From the NCBI RefSeq assembly GCF_019393635.1, contig NC_057866.1, positions 9,744,223 to 9,808,222 on the forward strand: a stretch of DNA of 64,000 nt, given 5' to 3'. The notes under the pieces are model-generated. The model did not search any database. It was not told where the DNA came from and was given only the letters and a program-made list of their open reading frames with translations. The DNA comes from Dromiciops gliroides (Eukaryota > Chordata > Mammalia > Microbiotheria > Microbiotheriidae). The translations under genes and the position numbers were made by a program. Of this stretch, positions 57,477-64,000 are shown one piece after another; the stretch's first letter is position 1, and each line of letters begins with the position of its first letter.

Positions 57477-57680
57477 CTGTTTTCTGTCTCTTGGATGGTT
57501 TGAAGCAGCGGGAGGCCATGGGTCTCAATCAAGAAGGAGACAGCAATGGCAGAAAGGATAGGCACTCCTCCAAATAAGAGAGGCTGCGGAACAGGGCTAT
57601 AGTTGCCAATGATGAATACAAGGGGAGCTAGCAGTCTGCCAACGTTTGCTGCTAAACCACCAAGACTCACTCCCTGCTGC
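57477..57680 (-). CDS. SLC22A-like: Gene B exon 9 (TM11-TM12, C-terminal signature)
   Basis: 204 bp. Acceptor CTTACAG, donor GTGAGT. Encodes RQQGVSLGGLAANVGRLLAP, then TM12 and IETHGLPLLQTIQETEN, equivalent to the family's PETLGxPLPDTIQDLE segment. Ends with two bases, implying one more short exon for the C-terminal tail, which I could not recognise downstream. Confidence 0.9.
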
Positions 57681-58172
57681 CTGTAAGTGAACAAAATTAG
57701 AGCAAAAGTTAGGATATAAGTGACTTGAAGGACTGCTTTGCTTTTCTGCTGCCTGCCCCAAATCTAGCTCAGTGTCCTTTCCATAATAGGAGAGAATTTT
57801 AATGGCTAGATCTCAATAATTACCTCATTCAGTGCCCTTGTGCAGCCGAGAGATGAGGGGGAGCAGGTCACTCATCCAAGAGCTAAAAGCTGCCTGCTCC
57901 AGCTTTGGCATTAATGAATTCTGTACCACTGGGAGACCTCAAAGTGATGGGCTACATCTTGTACTATCAAGATCCAGAGGAACTTTGAGACACCTTCCTG
58001 CCCCTTGTCCTGTAACCTTCTGAGCATTAATTTATCCTTCAGAAGCTTTTTTCTTGTCCTTCTCATAGAGTTCTAGGGCCCAAAGTGGTTTGAACTCTAC
58101 ATAGTGTCTGTTCACACATGTACACATAGATATATACATTTGTATGCATGTATGTATGCATGTATATATATA

Positions 58173-58226
<54 letters not shown>

Positions 58227-61200
58227 CCTCCAGACGATCTGATATAAACTCAATGGAAGGCTTGTTTCTTTGATTTTCACTTGGACAATTTATTGAAGAA
58301 TATGTGAAGAGTTCAAACTTCTCTGGAGCCATTAAATCATTTTTATTTTTAACCACTACAGTAGGACAACAAGTATATGTGATATTGAATTGAACTGAAT
58401 ATATGCACCCTCTTGTACTAAAAGCAAGAAGGAAACTTCCCTAGAACATTCCCAGAGGAGGAGCAAAGTGGCAGCCTTAGCGTAGGCCTTACAACACCTT
58501 CCCATCCCTGGGAGTGAAACTTGAAGTGCTTTTGCTGGTCCCTTCATGGATGTCACAAGGAATGCAGTTTTGCTTCCCATTTTGTCAGGGAATATTAGGT
58601 TTGCCTAGCTTCCCATACTCCTCCTCCTCTTACCCCAGGCCCATGTAGGCTTCCAAAACCTCCAATAAAGCATTTTATACAGTAATGAATTTAAATTTTG
58701 TTATCTATCTTAGTGATGTTGTACAAAATGTTCTTCCCTGGAAGGTAGCCAGCTCCCAAGATGATTAAGTGATTTTCACAGCTCCCAAGCCTTGTGGTCC
58801 CACTCACTAAAAAACTCCTGAACCTGCAGAGGTCCTGTATGAGTTCCTGAATATAGCACAGGGAGGGAATTATGATATTGTTAACAAAACATGTCACAGA
58901 AACACAAATCTCCAGTTTGAAGAGTCCTAACAAGATGTAGTCTAATAGTTTCCTCATTGTACAGAGGAGGAAACTGAGTCTCATAGAAGTGCCTGGCCAA
59001 TGTCTCAAATGTAGTTAGCATCAGAGCCAGGTAGGATTTGAATCCAGCTCCTCTCACTTCATTGAAGGGGTTTTCCCCCTGTTACCTTGATGTCTATAGC
59101 CCTCAGCCATATTACATGATGGTTTTGTGTTAGGGTTCCCTTTGTGGTTCTCTTTTACTGTTGTGATCAAGGGGGTTTCAACTTGAAAGGGAGACAAATT
59201 CAGACTGTGGAGAGAAACGGTTGGTAGAATAATGAATTTGGCAGCAAAGGATTTGAAAGGACAGGCATCTGCAGGTGAGTGAGTTAATAAATTCTGGAGG
59301 AATTTTCTGCAATGGATATTGAGATATGGCAAAACTTGTTAATGACTGAATAATACTGCTAGTAAAGAGAAGGAAAATCAGCACCTTGTACAGAGGGGGC
59401 CCTGAAAGGGTTTGCTCCTTGCTTATAGTTCCTTGCTTTTCCTTTTCTGTGTCTTCTTCCCTTCCTTCCTTATCCCAATATATGTCCTCTCCCATATCAC
59501 GATATTTAAAACATATTTTCTTCATTGTTCCTCAGAGACTTTACATCTAACATCTCTACCTTTTAGTTGGAGAAGATCACTGCAGTGGCTGGCCTAACAC
59601 CTGGACAAAATATTGTTAAGGAGCAGCAAGTTTATATGGCTCCAATGCAAAATAAAAAGACTTTTTGGTGTCTGTATTCTAGTGTGCCACAGCCAGACAT
59701 TCTTCAGACTGGTTTCTAAGCCTTTTTCTTATGTAATTCACTGTATTGTTCTTCTTTAGGCAAATAAGGCAAACCACACCATAGAATAGAGAGATGTTTG
59801 TTGAATCATTTGACCTCAGCATTATAATCCATACTTTGAATATTCAAATTTAATGCAAAGTCAATAGAATGGAGGCTCTTTGAAAACAGGATGGGTTTTT
59901 TCTTTGCCTTTCTCTCCTATGTGCCAAGCACAGTGTTTGGCTCCTAGTAGTCACTTGGTAAGTATTGGTTCAATTGAATTGAATTCAATATACATGGGCT
60001 GTGTTTTCAGTGCTATGTCCCTACATCCACACCTGCCTGAATCCTTGATCGGTACAGTTTGCCATCATTGACCTTTAATGTTCTGGTCCCACTTTCCTTA
60101 AATTCTTACCTGACTTCAGTTGGGTAGAGTTCCAGTGTGAAGAGGTGAAGACATAAAAACAAAAGTCCCATACCTCCTTTCCCAAGCACACTGATTGTCA
60201 ACCTAAGGGCAGCCATATCTGAGGACAAACAATGAGTCAGCAGCAGTGTATTCCAGCTCAGCAGGTGGTTCTGACTCCCTGGTCTTCATTTGCAACCTCC
60301 TTCATTTACATTCAGGACAGAGAGTTTTTCATAGTTCCTGTAGCTCTTATTAATTCACTTGTTATTGACTCTTTGCTTTTTATTTTTATTTCTTACTCAG
60401 TTTAGAAAGCTGAGTCTCACCTGCATCCCTCAGTGCTCACTGTCCATTCAATTACCAAAACGACTGCCCTCCTGGTCATTCTTTAAGGAGTTGCAGCTAG
60501 TCCCTCTGCTTGTATGATGCCCTAGATGTTTAGAGGCAGACAGTTATTTAGACATTCTCCCACTCCTCAAGCTTCATAACAGAGCAGAGAAGAGAATGGT
60601 CAGAGTGAGCACAGTACATGAAATAACATGGGATTTTTGAACTCTGGCAGATTACTGATTTCTTTAGTGATGTCTTTGTTTTTTAAATGCTACTCATTGC
60701 CATATATAACCCTCCTCCATTTTTTTATTTTTTTTTGTGGGGCAATGAGGGTTAAGTGACTTGCCCAGGGTCACATAGCTAGTAAGTGTCAAGTGTCTGA
60801 AGTCAGATTTGAACTCAGGTCCTCCTGAATCCAGGGCCGGTGCTTTATCCACTGTGCCACCTAGCTGCCCCCTCCTCCTCCATTTTCTACCCAGGAAATA
60901 ATTTCTTTTCACAAACACCCAAAAGAATGAGATAAAACCACTCCAGCAAATGTAACCAATTGTCTCCTGGGGTAGATAACATATGTAGTGTTCTGCACAC
61001 ATAGGTGCTCACCTTGGTAGTAAGGGATGGGGAAAGATCTTTTCCTCTCTTTTAATGGTGAATTTTGATCATTATAATGATCATCTTTTTGCTATTGTTG
61101 TAGTTACTTCTTCCATTGTTCTACTCATGCGTATTGTTTTCTTGTTCATCTTATTTCATTCTGCATCAGCTCCCATATATTCTTCATATTCAGGAAAGCA

Positions 61201-62016
61201 ACTAACATTCTGTTACAATCCTGTAGCACTATTTACTTGGCCATCCGCCTATGAAGCCTGTTCCACATTCAGACCTCTGGTAGAGAATAGTTTCATTGCT
61301 TTTCATTTCATCTGTGTTGTACTAGAGCCTAACACAATCGTAACACTTAATCATTTTAAATACTTTATAAATAGTGCAGTACAGATGGGGGTGGCTAGGT
61401 GGTGCAGTGGATAAAGCACTGGCCCTGGATTCAGGAGGACCTGAGTTCAAATCTGGCCTCAGTCACTTGACACTGACTAGCTGTGTGATCCTGGGAAAGT
61501 CACTTAACCTCCATTGCCCTGCGCAAAAAAACAAAAACAAAAAATAAATAGTGCAGTACATTCAATGAAAAATTTCTCACCTTGAAGCACAAATATGTCA
61601 GTGATTATCATGTACCCAGAGAAAACTGCACCAAAGATGAAGGTTAAGCGGTTTCCACAATGAGACATGATAACAGCTGCAAGGAATTGCATTGGGAAAT
61701 CTATGAGTGCAAGTAGCCTAGCTGCCCCAATTGAACACAGGCTGAACACAGAACATGCTATGTTTCACTTTCTTTCATTTTTTCTTTCATTCAAGTTTTC
61801 TTGTACAGAATGATTAATATAGTAATGTTTTACATAATTGCAAAAAATAAATAAAAGGGTTTCCTCTGTGTGTGTGTATGTGTAAATGAAGTTCAATTAC
61901 CACCCAAATCCAGTACACAATGTTATCTTGCATATTCTTGGGTTCTGGAAAAGGTTTCTGAGAATAGATTTTGACTTCACAGATGTAAGGTCTTCCTGAA
62001 TATAAGATGTTACCCC
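57477..62016 (-). CDS. SLC22A-like: SLC22 gene B, exons 6'-9 (5' exons off the right edge; probably damaged)
   Basis: Second SLC22 gene, upstream of gene A and in the same orientation. Pieces seen are exon 6' (62016-61901), truncated exon 7' (61717-61581), exon 8 (60218-60110) and exon 9 (57680-57477). Exons 6', 8 and 9 keep open frames and correct phase. Exon 7' has lost its first 78 bp and normal acceptor, and the exon 6' donor has changed from GTGAGT to GTAATT. Skipping exon 7' would join TG to AT at the exon 8 boundary and create an immediate TGA stop. A terminal exon 10 was not found between 49 and 57 kb. Either this is a young pseudogene, or it uses the SINE-derived in-frame acceptor described in the findings and lacks 26 residues of TM7, or the assembly is wrong here. 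Confidence 0.75.
58170..58223. repeat. (TG)n microsatellite in gene B intron 8
   Basis: About 24 TG units preceded by ATGTATGC/TATATA units. Confidence 0.95.
58230..60100. other. Gene B intron 8, mostly unassigned
   Basis: No young SINE; an old MIR-like piece at about 58950-59060. No other exon recognised. Confidence 0.45.
60110..60218 (-). CDS. SLC22A-like: Gene B exon 8 (TM10)
   Basis: 109 bp. Acceptor TTTGTCCTCAG, donor GTAAGA. Encodes (D)MAALRLTISVLGKGGMG, a hydrophobic stretch and the family-typical LELYPTEV, with R split to exon 9. Its phase fits exon 7 upstream (one base) and exon 9 downstream (two bases). Confidence 0.9.
60718..60869 (-). mobile_element. tRNA-derived marsupial SINE in gene B intron 7
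   Basis: Antisense. TSD CCCTCCTCCATTTTT / CTCCTCCTCCATTTT. Confidence 0.92.
61385..61535 (+). mobile_element. tRNA-derived marsupial SINE, copy B only
   Basis: Sense, AAAAAC tail. TSD AAATAGTGCAGTACA on both sides. Copy A has the empty site (AAATAATGCAGTGCATTC at about 1073). Confidence 0.93.
61581..61717 (-). pseudogene. SLC22A-like: Gene B exon 7', 5'-truncated
   Basis: The 3' 137 bp of the 215-bp exon remain, with frame and donor (GTGAGA) intact: ALIDFPMQFLAAVIMSHCGN onward. The first 78 bp (26 codons, TM7) are gone. At 61718-61728 the sequence becomes the head of an antisense SINE (CTAGCTGCCCC in plus), then joins the L1 tail that in copy A lies near 2068. The deletion relative to copy A spans about 1246-2067. 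Confidence 0.85.
61901..62016 (-). CDS. SLC22A-like: Gene B exon 6'
   Basis: 116-bp paralogue of gene A exon 6 with the same phase and an open frame (SILRNLFQNPRICKITL in the same position). Several replacements are visible, such as R to C and I to T. The donor is GTAATT, lacking the usual +5 G that gene A has, which may weaken splicing. Confidence 0.82.
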
Positions 62017-62714
62017 CTAGTTAGGAAAGAGAGGAAAGGATGGATAAGTTGGCTTAAATACTTGGGTTCAAGGGTCTTGAGGAGAGGAGAATGAAGGGAT
62101 CATTTTTATATCAACTTTCTGAGAGATACCACCATGGTAGGGAACCATGCTACCAGTCTGAATGCCAAGCCCTGCATATAACCATCAGGCAAACTCAAGC
62201 TATACCTATCTCTGGTTGTCATTGGCTTATCCTTTCATTTAACCATCCCATAATGTTATTGACTCTATTTCCATGTGCACTGGATCATAGGGAGATAAAT
62301 ATAGACCTGGAAGAGGCCACTGAGACCATTTATCCCAATCCTCTTAGTGTACCTAGGTGAAAACTGAGGTATCTGGTGCATAAATTACTTGACTAGTGTC
62401 ACGGAGGCAGTGAGCATGAGAGGAGAGGTTTGGGCTCAGGTCCTCTGACTCCAGATCTTAGCTGTCTAGGTACCTAAATAGACAGATATAGAGAAAGAAA
62501 GAAGAGATAACCTTTCATTTAATGAACCTTTTTTCTTTTGCAAAACCATCACTCAGGACATCAGCCTTTATGTTATGTGGCATCCATTCCAACAGAACCC
62601 ACTTGGAAAATTCCCCCAAGGATTTATCCATTTATCTCTTGGTATTCCAAGCTTCTTCCCAGAATCATCACACAAGCCATCTCCTAGAGGAAATCTTTCC
62701 TAATAGTCCCATTG

Positions 62715-62940
62715 TTGATATAGTTGATAAAGTGCTGTTCTTGGAGTCAGGAGGACCTGAGTTCAAATCCAGACTCAGATACTTACTAGCTGTGTGATCC
62801 TGAGAAAGTCACCTGACTGGTTTACCTCATTTTCCACATCTGTAATATGCTATAGAGATGAAAATGGCAAACCACCCCAGTATCTTTGCCAAAAGAACTT
62901 CACAAGGCATCAGAAAGAGTCAGACATGACTTAAAAATGT
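62715..62940 (+). mobile_element. Older RTE-tailed SINE (duplicate of 3235-3465)
   Basis: Same site in copy B, with AAAATGGCAAACCACCCCAG and AGAGTCAGACATGACTTAAA. Confidence 0.65.
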
Positions 62941-63649
62941 GAAAGAAATCCAGTTTTTTGGTACATTTTTCACTTAGGTCTGAGTAGGAAAATGTAAGTT
63001 CTGCAAGAGCAGGGATGATTTAGTCTTGCTCTTTGTATTCCTAGTGCCTAGAAAAGTGCTTGGCACAAAGTAGGCACTTAATAAATGCTTGTTGATGTGG
63101 GAATAAGGGCCCCTATTTTTAAAAAGCTGCCAGGAGATGGGACAAATAGTTTGACATGATTTTGGATAAGAGAAGCACATTACAGAATATACCACAATAC
63201 ACTCCAAAGAGATGTATGACCTAAATAGAAGAGGTCCCATTTTTTTGAAAAAATCAAGAATGGAAGGAGGCAATTTCTGTAAGTAAGGCTAGGGGAAGCA
63301 GTCATAGAAGAAGCTATTTCAAGAGCTCAGTGTTAACTCCGTCTTCTTTGTTATGATGCTCACCCTCACTCCAATGCACCCACCTCATCCTTGAACTCTT
63401 AACTGAACAAGGAGCTCAGCAGAGAAATTACCCCAAACTCAAGAGGAACTTCTTCAGCACCATATGAATGGGAGACAATGACTTCTCCCAAACAAAAGCT
63501 TTGAGTTCCTGCATTTCCACATCTGATTTCTAAGCTTGAGCCCACTCTCTCCTAGAATCAATGGATACTTGATCTAGAGAGTGTGTTATACATGTTGGGG
63601 GCAGGAGGAGAGAGACTTGAGAGGGTATCAAGTGTTTTCATTATATGAT

Positions 63650-63895
63650 TGTTGTTTGGTTGTTTCAGTCCTCTCTGATTCTTCATGATCCCAATTTGGG
63701 GTGTTCTTAGCAAAGACACTGGAGTGCTTTTCCATTTCCTTCTCCAGCTGATTTTACAGAGGAGGAAACTGAGGCAAACATGGCTCAGTGACTTACCCAG
63801 TATTGAATAGCTAGTAAGTTCCTGAGGCTGGATATGAACTCAGGTCTTCCTCACTCCAGATCTGGTCTCCGGAGCACCGCTCCACCTACCTGCTC
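63650..63895 (-). mobile_element. Older RTE-tailed SINE, uninterrupted
   Basis: Empty-site counterpart of the element split by the LTR at 4330-4858. Confidence 0.68.
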
Positions 63896-64000
63896 ATAAT
63901 GCCTCTTCTTATGTCACCATAGCAAATATATCTTTAGAAGAAGTTCTATAAGTTGACAGAGAAAATGACTCTTCACTGTTAATCACTAAAGAAAGCACAA

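Larger units (their letters stand above)
61085..64000. repeat. Segmental duplication, copy B
   Basis: Paralogous to 811-5064, carrying gene B exons 7' and 6' and intron 5. Specific differences are a SINE at 61385-61535 absent from copy A and the roughly 0.8-kb deletion at 61717. It continues past the right edge. Confidence 0.85.

Overview
This is vertebrate, almost certainly marsupial, genomic DNA. There is no bacterial gene organisation. The genes are spliced, the introns are packed with interspersed repeats, and a tRNA-derived SINE about 140 bp long (head GGGGCAGCTAGGTGGC, tail ending in CTTAACCCCAATTGCC plus poly-A) occurs more than 40 times in both orientations. An older SINE with an RTE/BovB-like tail, L1 and half-L1 (HAL1-like) elements, MIR-type CORE-SINEs, CR1/L2-type LINE scraps and several ERV LTRs accompany it. 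Repeat family names are from memory of marsupial repeats; no database was searched.

Genes. Both genes are on the minus strand and belong to the SLC22 organic-anion-transporter (OAT) clade of the major facilitator superfamily. Gene A starts with exon 1 at 14804 and runs to exon 7 at 1107; exons 8 onward lie beyond the left edge. Its seven exons (390, 104, 155, 169, 124, 116 and 215 bp) splice in perfect phase into 424 uninterrupted codons. Gene B is the head-to-tail neighbour upstream. Exons 6', 7', 8 and 9 are at 62016 to 57477, its first five exons lie beyond the right edge, and its last exon was not found. Window 61085-64000 is a diverged duplicate of 811-5064, so the two genes are products of a tandem duplication. 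Gene B's exon 7' has lost its first 78 bp and its normal splice acceptor; a SINE remnant abuts the break.

Layout. 1-809: 5' end of an L1/HAL1 inserted after the duplication. 811-14804: gene A with SINEs, an L1 3' end, a solo LTR (4330-4858) and an ERV LTR plus leader in intron 1 (12705-14040). 14.9-57.4 kb: a 42-kb intergenic stretch made almost entirely of repeats. It includes a HAL1-like element (24.4-26.8 kb), a nest of L1, LTR, L1 3' transduction and SINE (29.2-32.1 kb), a 3'-truncated L1 5' fragment with an 18-bp target-site duplication (32.56-33.24 kb), a second L1 with a probable 3' transduction (34.26-35.82 kb), a solo LTR (36217-37093), a 2.3-kb antisense L1 ORF2 piece (45.8-48.2 kb), a 660-bp pure TTCCC array inside a probable LTR (48.67-49.33 kb) and a CTCF-like motif (52.65 kb). 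57.4-62.0 kb: 3' part of gene B. 62-64 kb: duplicated intron 5.

No CRISPR, operon, rRNA or authentic tRNA gene was seen. The unusual content is the decayed exon 7' with a possible SINE-supplied acceptor, and the atypical L1 insertions (internal 3' truncation, 3' transductions).
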